From Bacillus cereus ATCC 14579 (GTDB taxonomy: Bacteria; Bacillota; Bacilli; Bacillales; Bacillaceae_G), in contig NC_004722.1 of the NCBI RefSeq assembly GCF_000007825.1, positions 2,086,501 to 2,150,500 on the forward strand: a stretch of 64,000 nucleotides of DNA, written 5' to 3'. Shown here piece by piece: positions 52,965-61,754 of the stretch. The position numbers and the translations under genes were made by a program. The notes beneath the pieces are model-generated. The model was not told the origin of the DNA and did not search any database. It worked only from the letters and a program-made list of their open reading frames with translations. Numbering within the stretch: the first letter of the stretch is position 1; the number at the start of each line of letters is the position of its first letter.

Positions 52965-54950
52965 TTGAGAAAGATATGGGGGATTCTTTTTCTTTGCTTA
53001 ACATTCATGTTAGTTGGATGTGGTAAAGAAGAAAAACCACAAGAAGCGTTTGATACATATGTAAAAGCGTGGAATAAACAAAAATTTGCAGATATGTATG
53101 ATCAACTATCAAAAAATGCAAAAAAAGATATTTCAAAGAAAGAGTTTACTGAGAAATATGAAAAAATTTATTCTGGTATCGAAGTGAAAGACTTAAAGGT
53201 AGAAACAGGGGAAGTAAAAGAAGATAAAAAAGATGAAGGCCCTGTTCCTTTTAAAGTAAGCATGGATACAGTTGGTGGTAAAATTACATTTGGTCATGAA
53301 GCAAAAATGGTGAAAGAAAAAGATGGAGATAAAGAATCTTGGAAAATAGATTGGACTCCTGATTTTATTTTCCCAGGCATGACGAAAGATAGTAAAGTGC
53401 GTATGCAGACAACACAGCCAAAACGTGGTGAAATATACGATCGTAATGGAAAAGGTCTTGCAACGAATGGGAAAGCTTCTGAAATCGGATTGATTCCTGA
53501 AAAGTTAGGCGATGCTGCTCCGCAAACGAAAGAAACAGTAGCGAAGTTATTAAATATGTCTGTAGAAGAAATTGATCAAAAATTAGCTGCTAAATGGGTA
53601 AAACCAGGGTATCTCGTACCAATTGGAATTTTGCCTGAAGGGGCAACACAAAATACGTACATTGATTTTCCAGGTGTTTCCTCAAAACCTGTAAATGTTC
53701 GTACATATCCGTTAGGGGAAGCGGCAGCTCATCTGCCTGGTTATATTGGAAAGGTAAATGCTGAAGATTTAAAAACGCTACAAAAGAAAGGCTATCAAGC
53801 TGATGACCCAGTTGGTAAAGCTGGTTTAGAGCAAGTATTAGAGGAAAAGTTACGCGGTAAAAAAGGTGGCCGTGTCTTTGTAGAAGATGCGCAAGGAAAA
53901 GAAATTAAAAACTTGGCAAAAACAGATGCTGTTGATGGAGAAAATGTAACTTTAACTATTGATAGTGCTGTTCAAGAAAAAACGTATAATGAAATGAAGG
54001 GTGAAGCTGGTTCAAGTGCAGCAATTAATCCGAAAAGTGGAGAAACAATTGCACTAGTAAGTAGTCCAGCATATGATCCTAATATAATTGCACGAGGGAC
54101 ATCGAAGGCACAACGCGAAGCTTGGAATAATGATCCGAAAAAACCAATGACAAATCGCTTTACACAATTGTCGGTACCAGGTTCTGTATTTAAACCTATT
54201 ACAGCTGCAATTGGTCTTGAAACGAAAACGATTGATCCAAAAGAAGAGTTGAAAATTGAAGGATTAAAATGGACAAAAGATTCTTCTTGGGGTAATTACT
54301 ATGTAACGCGTGTGAAAGATGCAAATCCGATTGATCTTGATAAGGCGATGAAATACTCGGATAATATTTACTTCGCACAAGAAGCTTTGAAAATCGGAAA
54401 AGACAAGTTTATGAGTGAAGCAAAAAAATTCGGATTCGATGAGAAACTACCAATTGAATATGGATTCCCTGCTTCTAAAATTGCAAATGACGGCATTAAA
54501 AATGATATTCAAATGGCAGATACGGGATATGGACAAGGACAAGTATTAATGACTCCTCTTCATTTAGCTTTAACGTATGCGCCAATTGTAAATGATGGAA
54601 CGATTCCGTCACCGTATATTATTAAAACAGATAAACAACCAAAAGCTTGGAAAGAAAATGTAATTTCTAAAGGAAATCAGGATATATTAAAAACTGCAAT
54701 GACGAAAGTAATTAATGATCCAGATGGTACAGGGAAAATTGCTAAAATTGATGGCATGACTCTTGCTGGAAAAACAGGTACAGCGGAATTAAAAGTATCA
54801 AAAGAGGCCGAAGGAAAAGAACTAGGTTGGTTCGCTGCATTTGATTTAAATTCCCCAGATATGGTCATTACAATGATGATTGAAGATGTAAAAGGTAGAG
54901 GCGGAAGTAATATTCCAGCTGAAAAAGTAAAACATGTATTTCAAAAATAA
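52965..54950 (+). CDS. pbpC: MecA-type class B penicillin-binding lipoprotein
   Basis: 661 residues. A lipoprotein signal (lipobox LVGC) is followed by an NTF2-like MecA N-terminal domain (residues ~25-140), a dimerisation domain (RGEIYDRNGKGLATNG) and a transpeptidase domain with SVFK (Ser407), SDN and KTGTAE (Lys603). This is the PBP2a/PBP3 architecture; it cross-links peptidoglycan at the membrane outer face and in related forms has low beta-lactam affinity. TTG start with AGGAGGAGAATCGA upstream, preceded by a TATAAT at ~52893. Confidence 0.85.
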   Translation: MRKIWGILFLCLTFMLVGCGKEEKPQEAFDTYVKAWNKQKFADMYDQLSKNAKKDISKKEFTEKYEKIYSGIEVKDLKVETGEVKEDKKDEGPVPFKVSMDTVGGKITFGHEAKMVKEKDGDKESWKIDWTPDFIFPGMTKDSKVRMQTTQPKRGEIYDRNGKGLATNGKASEIGLIPEKLGDAAPQTKETVAKLLNMSVEEIDQKLAAKWVKPGYLVPIGILPEGATQNTYIDFPGVSSKPVNVRTYPLGEAAAHLPGYIGKVNAEDLKTLQKKGYQADDPVGKAGLEQVLEEKLRGKKGGRVFVEDAQGKEIKNLAKTDAVDGENVTLTIDSAVQEKTYNEMKGEAGSSAAINPKSGETIALVSSPAYDPNIIARGTSKAQREAWNNDPKKPMTNRFTQLSVPGSVFKPITAAIGLETKTIDPKEELKIEGLKWTKDSSWGNYYVTRVKDANPIDLDKAMKYSDNIYFAQEALKIGKDKFMSEAKKFGFDEKLPIEYGFPASKIANDGIKNDIQMADTGYGQGQVLMTPLHLALTYAPIVNDGTIPSPYIIKTDKQPKAWKENVISKGNQDILKTAMTKVINDPDGTGKIAKIDGMTLAGKTGTAELKVSKEAEGKELGWFAAFDLNSPDMVITMMIEDVKGRGGSNIPAEKVKHVFQK

Positions 54951-54959
54951 TATGTAATA

Positions 54960-54996
54960 GTAGGCTATCTCTATAAGTTGTAGAGGTAGCCTATTT
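54960..54996 (+). terminator. Terminator of the PBP gene
   Basis: TAGGCTATCTCTA and TAGAGGTAGCCTA flank TAAGTTG, followed by TTT. Confidence 0.85.
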
Positions 54997-55084
54997 ATAT
55001 GAAAGAGTTTGTAATATCCGTATACTAAATTTTAAGGAAACAAAGTAAATCATTAACTTACGAAAAAAAAGTAGCTATTTTTTA

Positions 55085-55130
55085 TTGACATTGATTAAAA
55101 CTTTTTGTATTATACTTACATAAGGTAAGT
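55085..55130 (+). promoter_or_regulatory. azoR promoter with downstream dyad operator
   Basis: TTGACA (55085-55090), 17-base spacer and TATTAT (55108-55113). Directly after the -10 lies the dyad ACTTACATAAGGTAAGT (55114-55130) over the start region; a second partial dyad AAGTTATTAACTT overlaps its end. This layout fits repression by a DUF24/HxlR-type (YodB-like) quinone or diamide sensor, as for azoreductases in B. subtilis. Confidence 0.7.
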
Positions 55131-55191
55131 TATTAACTTTCGAAAAATAAATCTTGAATTAAAGATAAAGAGAAAAAAGGGAGAGAATACA

Positions 55192-55827
55192 ATGACAAAA
55201 GTACTATTTATCACAGCAAATCCAAATTCAGCAGAAGGTTCTTTCGGAATGGCAGTAGGGGAAGCTTTCATCGAAGCTTATAAAAACGAACATCCACAAG
55301 ACGAAGTTGTAACAATTGATTTATTCAACACTACAGTACCAGCAATTGATGCAGATGTATTTGCTGCTTGGGGTAAATTTGCAGCAGGTGAAGGCTTTGA
55401 AGCTTTAACTGAAGTTCAACAACAAAAAGTAGCAGCAATGAACACAAACTTAGAAACATTTATGAATGCAGATCGTTATGTATTCGTAACTCCAATGTGG
55501 AACTTTAGCTATCCACCAGTAGTAAAAGCATACTTAGATAACGTAGCAATCGCAGGTAAAACATTCAAATATACTGAAAATGGTCCAGTCGGCTTATTAG
55601 AAGGTAAAAAAGCGCTTCACATTCAAGCAACAGGTGGCGTATATTCTGAAGGAGCATACGCAGCTGTAGACTTCGGTCGCAATCACTTAAAGACTGTATT
55701 AGGATTTGTCGGTGTAAATGATACTGAATATATTGCAGTTGAAGGTATGAATGCAAACCCTGAAAAAGCACAAGAAATTAAAGAAGCAGCAATTGCTAAT
55801 GCTCGTGAATTAGCAAAACGTTTCTAA
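55192..55827 (+). CDS. azoR: FMN-dependent NADH-azoreductase
   Basis: 211 residues, flavodoxin-like: KVLFITANPNSAEGSFGMAV (FMN phosphate loop), TPMWNFSYPPVVKAYLDNV (isoalloxazine contact) and HIQATGGVYSEG. AzoR reduces quinones and azo dyes with two electrons. GGGAGAGAATACA precedes the ATG. Its promoter carries a dyad typical of thiol-stress regulators. Own terminator follows. Confidence 0.9.
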   Translation: MTKVLFITANPNSAEGSFGMAVGEAFIEAYKNEHPQDEVVTIDLFNTTVPAIDADVFAAWGKFAAGEGFEALTEVQQQKVAAMNTNLETFMNADRYVFVTPMWNFSYPPVVKAYLDNVAIAGKTFKYTENGPVGLLEGKKALHIQATGGVYSEGAYAAVDFGRNHLKTVLGFVGVNDTEYIAVEGMNANPEKAQEIKEAAIANARELAKRF

Positions 55828-55837
55828 TATAGAATGC

Positions 55838-55876
55838 TTAAAAAGTCCGAACACTTGCTGTTTGGACTTTTTTTCT
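55838..55876 (+). terminator. Terminator of azoR
   Basis: AAAGTCCGAACAC and GTTTGGACTTT flank TTGCT, followed by TTTTT. Confidence 0.8.
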
Positions 55877-55937
55877 TCTTTTTCCTTCGTTTGTCTAGTA
55901 TAATGAAGGTCGGAATGATAATAGGTGGGGGTTCTGT

Positions 55938-56657
55938 ATGATTCAAACGTTTTTTAAAATCTTTTATTTAATTTTAATCGTAATTGCGATTACACCGAGA
56001 ATGTGGCGTCTTAAAAGACAAGTAAATACGATGGCGCCAAAAGAAAAAGACAATGCTGTGTATAAAACGACAAATTGGTTTGGTAAGAAAATGGTACGTG
56101 TAGCTGGAGGGGCAGTAGAAGTGAAAGGACTTGAAAATGTTCCGAAAGACAAGCCAGTACTAGTTGTAAGTAATCACCAAAGTAATATGGATATCCCTGT
56201 TTTACTAGGTTACTTAAATAAACCAATTGGATTCGTTTCAAAAGCAGAGATTAAAAAGTTCCCAGTTGTACCAACTTGGATGGAACTGATGAATTGTGTA
56301 TTTATGGATCGTAGCGATCGTCGTCAATCTCTTCAAGCGATTAAAGATGGAATTGAACTATTAAAGAATGGACATTCTATCGTAATTTTCCCTGAAGGAA
56401 CGAGAAGTAAGGGTGGCGAAGTTGGAGAGTTTAAGGCTGGTAGTTTTCATCTGGCAGTAAAGTCAGGTGTAGCAATTTTACCTGTAACATTAGATGGTAC
56501 ATATAAGATGTTTGAAGCGAATGGAAATCGTATGAAGCCAGCTCATGCAACAGTAACAATTTCTAAGCCGATTACACCTGAAGATTATGCGAATATGGAT
56601 ATTAAAGAATTAACGAAGCATACACAGGAAGTTATTGCCTCACAATTACATAAGTAA
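55938..56657 (+). CDS. plsC: 1-acyl-sn-glycerol-3-phosphate acyltransferase
   Basis: 239 residues. An N-terminal membrane helix (FFKIFYLILIVIAIT) is followed by the acyltransferase motifs NHQSNMDIPVL (HX4D), FVSKAEIKKFP, FPEGTRSKGG and VAILPVTLDG. PlsC makes phosphatidic acid from lysophosphatidic acid. In B. subtilis ypkP, a homologue, lies after dfrA as here. Membrane-associated; housekeeping phospholipid synthesis. Confidence 0.88.
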   Translation: MIQTFFKIFYLILIVIAITPRMWRLKRQVNTMAPKEKDNAVYKTTNWFGKKMVRVAGGAVEVKGLENVPKDKPVLVVSNHQSNMDIPVLLGYLNKPIGFVSKAEIKKFPVVPTWMELMNCVFMDRSDRRQSLQAIKDGIELLKNGHSIVIFPEGTRSKGGEVGEFKAGSFHLAVKSGVAILPVTLDGTYKMFEANGNRMKPAHATVTISKPITPEDYANMDIKELTKHTQEVIASQLHK

Positions 56658-56658
56658 T

Positions 56659-56698
56659 AAAAAAGGATTCAGCTTATCGTAAGCTGAATCCTTTTTTA
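56659..56698. terminator. Bidirectional terminator of plsC and hlyIII
   Basis: AAAGGATTCAGCTTA and TAAGCTGAATCCTTT flank TCG, with A and T tracts outside. Confidence 0.9.
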
Positions 56699-57355
56699 TT
56701 ATGCTGTAGGTAAGACATAAAAGAGTACACAGAAGAACATCATCGCACTACCACCTAAAACGAACAGGTGCCATATGGCATGGTTGAAAGGTAGCTTTTC
56801 CCAAAGGAAGAATATAGCTCCAACAGAATATAAAATTCCACCTGCTAAAAGTAGTGAAAAACCATGTCCAGTTAGATTTTCATAAAGTGGTTTAATAGCA
56901 ACGATTATGAGCCATCCCATAATGATGTAACATAAAGTTGAAGCCTTTATAAAGCGACGTACAAAGAAAATTTTGAAGACGATACCTCCGATTGCTAGTG
57001 TCCATATTATAGCAAGCAACGTCCATCCTAATGGGCCACGAAGTGTAATAAGTAGAAAAGGAGTATACGTGCCAGCAATCAATAAGTAAATGGCTGAATG
57101 ATCTAAAATAGTAAATATTTTTTCTACTTTAGGATGATGAATGCTATGTAGCAATGTTGAAAACAAGTACAGTAAGAACATACTTACACCATAAACAGTA
57201 AATGCAACTACGGCTGATGCGGTACCGTGCTTAGAAGCATGAATAATCAATATGATTAAGGCAGGGATGCTTAAAATGGCACCGATACCATGTGTAATTG
57301 CATTTGCAATTTCTTCTTTTACAAATTGGGTCATTCGTGTCATTTTTTCAGTCAT
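56699..57355 (-). CDS. hlyIII: Hemolysin III family membrane protein
   Basis: 218 residues, seven helices, PAQR/hemolysin III family: NAITHGIGAILSIPALIIL (motif 1 with His), STLLHSIHHPKVEKIF, ILDHSAIYLLIAGTYTPF and NHAIWHLFVLGGSAMMF with conserved Asp/His clusters that bind zinc. It reads essentially like B. cereus Hly-III, described as pore-forming when expressed in E. coli; B. subtilis YplQ is the homologue. GAAAGGA supports ATG 57355; the frame to 57415 is an artefact. Confidence 0.92.
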   Translation of the reverse strand: MTEKMTRMTQFVKEEIANAITHGIGAILSIPALIILIIHASKHGTASAVVAFTVYGVSMFLLYLFSTLLHSIHHPKVEKIFTILDHSAIYLLIAGTYTPFLLITLRGPLGWTLLAIIWTLAIGGIVFKIFFVRRFIKASTLCYIIMGWLIIVAIKPLYENLTGHGFSLLLAGGILYSVGAIFFLWEKLPFNHAIWHLFVLGGSAMMFFCVLFYVLPTA

Positions 57356-57568
57356 AATGCAAATCCTTTCTACTATCATAAAATAATATGTCATTTCCCT
57401 TACCATATCATACACAAGAGCAATAGAAAATGAAATTTGTATAATTGATTATATTTTTGAATTTTTTTGACAAAAGACAATGGATTTGTTGACGTTTTCA
57501 AACTTTTTTGACAAAATAAAATTATGTAATAGTAGGACAAGGAAACTACTAATAAAGGGGATGGGGAA

Positions 57569-57754
57569 ATGTTTTCAAATATTGGCTTTCCAGGGTTAAT
57601 TTTAATTTTAGTAGCAGTACTCATTTTATTTGGACCTAAAAAATTGCCGGAAATCGGGAAGGCTTTAGGGGAAACGTTAAAAGAGTTTAAAAAATCAACG
57701 AAAGAATTGACAGATGACGCATTTCAAGAAAAGGAAAAGAAAGAAAAAATGTAG
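57569..57754 (+). CDS. tatA: Twin-arginine translocase subunit TatA
   Basis: 61 residues: one N-terminal membrane helix ([21 protein letters not shown]) with the [14 protein letters not shown] hinge and amphipathic helix, then a charged tail. TatA pore-forms with TatC for folded-protein export. AAAGGGGATGGGGAA precedes the ATG. Three TTGAC(A/G) motifs at 57468, 57489 and 57508 lie upstream; no matching -10 is clear. Confidence 0.93.
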
Positions 57755-57796
57755 TGTATTTTCCTTGTAATGGATAAATAAAGTGTGGTGAACGAG

Positions 57797-58537
57797 ATGG
57801 AAAATCGGGAAATGAGCGTAGTAGAACATATTGTTGAGCTTCGAAAAAGAGTAATATATACGGTGTTATCCTTTGTACTATTTTTAATTATTGGATTTAC
57901 TTTTACAAAGGATATTTATTTTTGGCTTGTAAAAGATTTACCAATGAAATTAACTGTTCTCGGTCCAAGTGATGTATTGTGGATTTTTTTCTCGATTGCT
58001 ACAGTATTTGCTATCGTTTGTACAATTCCTTTTGCTGCTATACAAATTTGGTTATTTGTAAAACCGGGTTTACATCCAAATGAACAAAAGATGACAATAA
58101 TGTATATACCGGTATTGTCTATATTATTTATTGCAGGTTTATGTTTTGGATATTTCATTGTAATGCCGTTTCTATTTCACTTTTTAACTACGATAGGTAA
58201 TGAAATGTTTAATACGATGTTTACGACAGAAAAGTATTTTCATTTTGTACTTAATTTAACAGTTCCATTTGCTGTGATTTTTGAATTGCCAGTCGTTGTA
58301 ATGTTTTTAACTAGTATTGGAATACTTACGGCGGAATTTTTAATAAAAATAAGAAGGTATGCTTACGTAGCATTAATTATCATTGCATCTTGTATATCAC
58401 CGCCAGACTTTTTATCTCATAGTTTAGTTGCAGTGCCGCTTATTTGTATTTATGAAGTAAGTATTGCGTTATCAAAGGTTGTTAGTAAGAGGAAAAAGAA
58501 AAGAGAAGAAATGCAGTCGAAAAGTGCCTCGTTATAA
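57797..58537 (+). CDS. tatC: Twin-arginine translocase subunit TatC
   Basis: 246 residues with six membrane helices. The family N-terminus MSVVEHIVELRKRVIYTVLS (conserved Glu and Arg for signal-peptide recognition), GLHPNEQKM loop and FELPVVVMFLTSIGIL are present. It binds RR signal peptides and recruits TatA encoded 43 bases upstream. ATG 57797 is preferred over GTG 57785 for spacing from TGGTGA. Confidence 0.92.
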   Translation: MENREMSVVEHIVELRKRVIYTVLSFVLFLIIGFTFTKDIYFWLVKDLPMKLTVLGPSDVLWIFFSIATVFAIVCTIPFAAIQIWLFVKPGLHPNEQKMTIMYIPVLSILFIAGLCFGYFIVMPFLFHFLTTIGNEMFNTMFTTEKYFHFVLNLTVPFAVIFELPVVVMFLTSIGILTAEFLIKIRRYAYVALIIIASCISPPDFLSHSLVAVPLICIYEVSIALSKVVSKRKKKREEMQSKSASL

Positions 58538-58550
58538 AGGCACTTTTTTA
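58521..58550 (+). terminator. Terminator of tatA-tatC
   Basis: AAAGTGCCTC and AAAGGCACTTT flank GTTAT; overlaps the last tatC codons. Confidence 0.8.
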
Positions 58551-58671
58551 TTTATTTGTTATACTATAGCTATAAACGTATACAATATATAGAAGAAAAA
58601 AATTATAGAATCTCCAAAATTTAGACAAACTTTGCGCTTTTATAAGCTTATACTAAATGTATTAAACAATT

Positions 58672-58800
58672 GATGGATAATGAGATTCCCGTCTCAGAGA
58701 TATTTAGGGCGGGAAGGTGAATTAGGTGGAGATGAATAGAGTATAAATCTTCTAGCCATAAGGACTACAGAAATCATATAAGTCTGATTTTACTCCACTT
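58672..58800 (+). repeat. Possible degenerate bcr-type repeat
   Basis: GATTCCCGTCTCA...TTAGGTGGAGATGAATAG shares the CCC.TCTCA and GTTAGGTGGGGATGAA-like motifs with the two bcr1-like copies, but the ends do not match. The ~300 bases between tatC and the next gene otherwise show nothing. Confidence 0.35.
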
Positions 58801-58866
58801 TAAACAACGTGTTACAGCGCAAAGTAGAGGAAGTTCAAAAATCCAATGAAAAAGAGGATTGATATT

Positions 58867-59118
58867 GTGATTACGAAAAGTTTTTATTTCACTCATTCAA
58901 CAGGGGATTGCATTAAAATATTCGAAATCCCTGTCCTACAGGCACAGCATCCATTATCGTTTCTAATTCAGTCTCGTCTTCAATTATTTATTGCAAAAAT
59001 TCAAAAACAAAAACACCCAAGATTTTCGTATTCTTTCCGTGAATATTTACAAAATTGTTTGAAGTGGAATGATTATTTAAATGTATATAAAACAAATACC
59101 CTTGAAAAAAATGCATGA
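58867..59118 (+). CDS. ypmP: DUF2535 family protein (YpmP-like)
   Basis: 83 residues. KSFYFTHSTGDCIKIFEIPV, FLIQSRLQLFIAKIQKQKHP and YSFREYLQNCLKWNDYLNVY match the small soluble DUF2535 family, whose B. subtilis member YpmP lies in this same neighbourhood. AAGAGGAT eight bases before GTG 58867 supports that start; the ATG at 58846 would add seven residues absent from the family. Function unknown. Confidence 0.75.
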   Translation: MITKSFYFTHSTGDCIKIFEIPVLQAQHPLSFLIQSRLQLFIAKIQKQKHPRFSYSFREYLQNCLKWNDYLNVYKTNTLEKNA

Positions 59119-59125
59119 TACGAAG

Positions 59126-59156
59126 TACGGACAGGGTTAGTAAACTCTGTCTTTTT
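59126..59156 (+). terminator. Terminator of the DUF2535 gene
   Basis: GGACAGGGTT and AACTCTGTC flank AGTA and are followed by TTTTT. Confidence 0.65.
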
Positions 59157-59207
59157 CATTTTAGATATGAAAATATAATTAATTTGATGAAATTTCGTTC
59201 CAAATTG

Positions 59208-59235
59208 TTGAAAGCAATGGGAATACTAGTATAAT
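59208..59235 (+). promoter_or_regulatory. Sigma-A promoter of degV
   Basis: TTGAAA (59208-59213), 16-base spacer, TATAAT (59230-59235). Confidence 0.65.
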
Positions 59236-59272
59236 AACAAGGAGAGCGTATTGGAAAGGGAAGAAGTATAGT

Positions 59273-60115
59273 ATGCAAAAAATTAAAATTGTAACAGATT
59301 CAACGGCAGATTTATCACAAGACGTAATCGAAAAGTATGACATTCATGTTTTACCATTATCAATCTCTGTAAATGGACAAACATATTTAGATCGCGTTGA
59401 TTTACAACCTGACGAATTTATTGAAGAAATGATTAAATCAGAGGAATTACCAAAAACATCACAACCAGCTATGGGTACATTTGTAGAAATGTATGACAAG
59501 CTAGGGGAAGATGGAAGCGAAGTCCTTTCTATCCATATGACAAGTGGAATGAGCGGTACTGTAGCAACTGCAAATAGCGCTGCATCAATGACTGATACAA
59601 AAGTAACAGTTGTTGATTCTCAATTTATTACACATGCTTTAGCATATCAAGTAATTGAAGCTGCAAAAATGGCAAATGACGGACGCTCACTAGAAGAAAT
59701 TTTAAAACGTGTAGATGAAGTAAGAAAGAATACTCGTTTATATGTAGTAGTGGATACATTAGAAAACTTAGTGAAGGGTGGACGTATCGGTAAAGGAAAA
59801 GCGTTTATCGGTTCTCTACTTAATATAAAGCCAATTGCTAGTCTTGAAGACGGTGTTTATAATCCTGTAACGAAAGTTCGTAGCCAAGGCCAAATTGTAA
59901 AAACATTAGCTAAGTTATTTGAGCAAGATACGGCTGGAAAAGTCGTAAAAGCTGTTGCAATTCCGCATGCGAAAGCAATTCCTTTAGCTGAAAGTATGAA
60001 AGCGGCGGTTGAAAAAGTAAGTGGATTTGCTCAATCAGAAATTTTCTATACAACGCCTATTATTAGTACTCATACAGGTCCGGGCGCAATCGGATTTATG
60101 TATTTAGCAGAGTAA
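59273..60115 (+). CDS. degV: DegV-family fatty-acid-binding protein
   Basis: 280 residues. KIVTDSTADLSQDVIEKYDI at the N-terminus and SIHMTSGMSGTVATANSAA, DTLENLVKGGRIGKGKAFIG and TTPIISTHTGPGAIGFMYL further on are the DegV signature segments. DegV/FakB proteins bind a fatty acid for phosphorylation by FakA, feeding exogenous fatty acids to phospholipid synthesis. Whether this paralog serves FakA cannot be told from sequence. Confidence 0.9.
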   Translation: MQKIKIVTDSTADLSQDVIEKYDIHVLPLSISVNGQTYLDRVDLQPDEFIEEMIKSEELPKTSQPAMGTFVEMYDKLGEDGSEVLSIHMTSGMSGTVATANSAASMTDTKVTVVDSQFITHALAYQVIEAAKMANDGRSLEEILKRVDEVRKNTRLYVVVDTLENLVKGGRIGKGKAFIGSLLNIKPIASLEDGVYNPVTKVRSQGQIVKTLAKLFEQDTAGKVVKAVAIPHAKAIPLAESMKAAVEKVSGFAQSEIFYTTPIISTHTGPGAIGFMYLAE

Positions 60116-60116
60116 T

Positions 60117-60156
60117 AAAAAAGCTACTTGAAAATATATTTCAAGTAGCTTTTTTA
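60117..60156 (+). terminator. Terminator of degV
   Basis: AAAAGCTACTTGAAA and TTTCAAGTAGCTTTT flank ATATA. Confidence 0.9.
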
Positions 60157-60237
60157 TGTAAATAGAAAGTAAGAAATAAGAAGAGCTACACAGGCACTAC
60201 CGCTAATGATATAGCGAGTCTGTAAATATTCATTCAT
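60154..60237 (-). CDS. Candidate 27-residue small membrane protein
   Basis: ATG at 60237 with AAAGGGTG eight bases upstream; the peptide MNEYLQTRYIISGSACVALL continues with LISYFLFT, a single membrane helix after a polar start. The stop codon overlaps the degV terminator. Its ribosome site touches the first bases of the bcr1-like repeat, so the repeat inserted into, or supplies, its leader. Translation is inferred. Confidence 0.5.
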   Translation of the reverse strand: MNEYLQTRYIISGSACVALLISYFLFT

Positions 60238-60248
60238 AGAAAACACCC

Positions 60249-60399
60249 TTTATCCCGCTATTTGTGGACAGTAAAACTCTCTACCTCAAATTTAGCTGGA
60301 GCAAAGAGGTTAGGTAGCGGGCTGCCCGTAAAAGCTTGATTGGTGAAGGCAAATAATCAGTGGGGATGAAGAAAACCCACTAATTAAAGTTTCACTATA
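60249..60399 (+). repeat. bcr1-like B. cereus group repeat, full-length copy
   Basis: 151 bases from TTTATCCCGCTATTTGTGG to ATTAAAGTTTCACTATA. It contains internal complementary segments such as TAGCGGGCTGCCCG and AGTGGGGAT/AACCCACT that would fold as RNA. Ends and core match 1930-2037, which lacks ~43 internal bases. Confidence 0.7.
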
Positions 60400-60444
60400 G
60401 GATTTTCTATATTATATGTTGGATATAGAAAATCAGTCATTACG

Positions 60445-61419
60445 TTACACATGTAAAGTTTCAATTTTTTCTTTTATTTGCTTATTATTTGTTGCGTTAC
60501 TATAAATAAAAGTTTGACCTAAAAAGAGTACATGCAGTTGTTCCCACGGTAACATGCGCAAATTCCAATTATTTCGAAGTCTAGTTATTGCTTCACGAGG
60601 TGTTTCATCGGCGAGTGCAAAAGCTCCATAATGCATTGGTATAAAATGCGTAGCGTTTAAATCTAAATAAGCTTGCACGGCCTCTTCAGGTGAAACATGA
60701 GATACTTTCATAAACCATTCTGGTTCATAAGCGCCAATGGGCATAAGAGCAATATCAATTAAAAAGCGTTCACCAATTTCTTTGAAACCTTGGAAATAGC
60801 CACTGTCACCACAAAAATATATGGTTTCCATAGTCGTTTCATTATCAATAATCCATCCACCCCAGTGAGACGTATTCATATCAAATAAGAATCTTCTCGT
60901 CCAGTGCTGAGAGGGTACGAAGTGAAAAGAAACTTCGTTAATTATCGTACTTTCCCACCATTTATACTCTTCTACATGTTTAAATTTCTTACGAGTAAAT
61001 AATTTTTTTAATCCAATAGGTACAAGATATAGAACATCATCATTCAACTGACGAAGAGTTGAAAAATCTAAATGATCATAATGACCATGTGAAATAAGGA
61101 CAATATCAATTTTAGGTAGTGCTTCTATAGAGAGTCCAGGTTCTGTAAGTCTTGGAACTAGCTTTAATTTATTAGCCCATACTGGATCTGTTAATATATT
61201 AAGTCCATTCGTTTGGATAAGAAAAGTGGAATGCCCAATCCATGTGATAGTCGTTTTTTCAACATTACTTTGCAAAAATGCACTTTGTTTAACGGGTGAT
61301 TGTTCTACTAAGAAAGAAAAATCTTTTTTGTTTTGCTTTCGTTCTTTACGCCAGCGTAAAAAAGAGCGAATTGATTTTTTTGTACTAACATTATCCATAT
61401 TTTCATAGCGCTTTGCCAT
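60445..61419 (-). CDS. Metallo-beta-lactamase-fold hydrolase (NAPE-PLD/UlaG-like)
   Basis: 324 residues. TWIGHSTFLIQTNGLNILTD opens the fold; SHGHYDHLDF is the metal motif HxHxDH; PSQHWTRR, FCGDSGYFQGF and PMHYGAFAL supply the later His/Asp ligands. This matches MBL proteins related to NAPE-hydrolysing phospholipase D and L-ascorbate-6-phosphate lactonase. The basic N-terminal 50 residues (FLRWRKERKQNKK) may bind membrane or nucleic acid. GAGGTGA supports ATG 61419. Substrate unknown. Confidence 0.82.
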   Translation of the reverse strand: MAKRYENMDNVSTKKSIRSFLRWRKERKQNKKDFSFLVEQSPVKQSAFLQSNVEKTTITWIGHSTFLIQTNGLNILTDPVWANKLKLVPRLTEPGLSIEALPKIDIVLISHGHYDHLDFSTLRQLNDDVLYLVPIGLKKLFTRKKFKHVEEYKWWESTIINEVSFHFVPSQHWTRRFLFDMNTSHWGGWIIDNETTMETIYFCGDSGYFQGFKEIGERFLIDIALMPIGAYEPEWFMKVSHVSPEEAVQAYLDLNATHFIPMHYGAFALADETPREAITRLRNNWNLRMLPWEQLHVLFLGQTFIYSNATNNKQIKEKIETLHV

Positions 61420-61754
61420 GAACATCACCTCATTTAAAATCGTTGTATTTGTATTGTACCGAAATGTTGTTAAGGAATACAGTGTAAAACATGGATTAAT
61501 GTTTAAGGAATTGTTAAAAAATAGGGAGAGGTATTTACAAAAGTAACAATAAAATTAGTTTTATCACTTTTATTTAGAGAAATAATAGTAAAAAAATATA
61601 TTTTGTCTAGTAATTCGCTTGAAATAAAAAAGTAACATACGTAAATTCGTACGATTTCGTGAACAAATGTAGTAAACAATTTTCTCGTAGTGTTAACTTT
61701 TGTTATTATAAACATAACCTATTTAAATTTAGGATAGAGAAAAGAGGTTTATAA
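61420..61754. other. Intergenic region without recognised features
   Basis: About 335 AT-rich bases between the divergent metallo-hydrolase and Sco1 genes. A 70-codon minus-strand frame exists but lacks a ribosome site and coding character. Confidence 0.6.

Noticed and set aside
57462..57513. Three TTGAC(A/G) motifs before tatA, considered as a PhoP-type repeat
   Set aside because: Spacing (21 and 19 bases) does not fit the 5-base-spaced PhoP box, and no good -10 matches.
61503..61715. 70-codon minus-strand ORF
   Set aside because: No ribosome site, AT-driven composition, located in a promoter-containing intergenic region.
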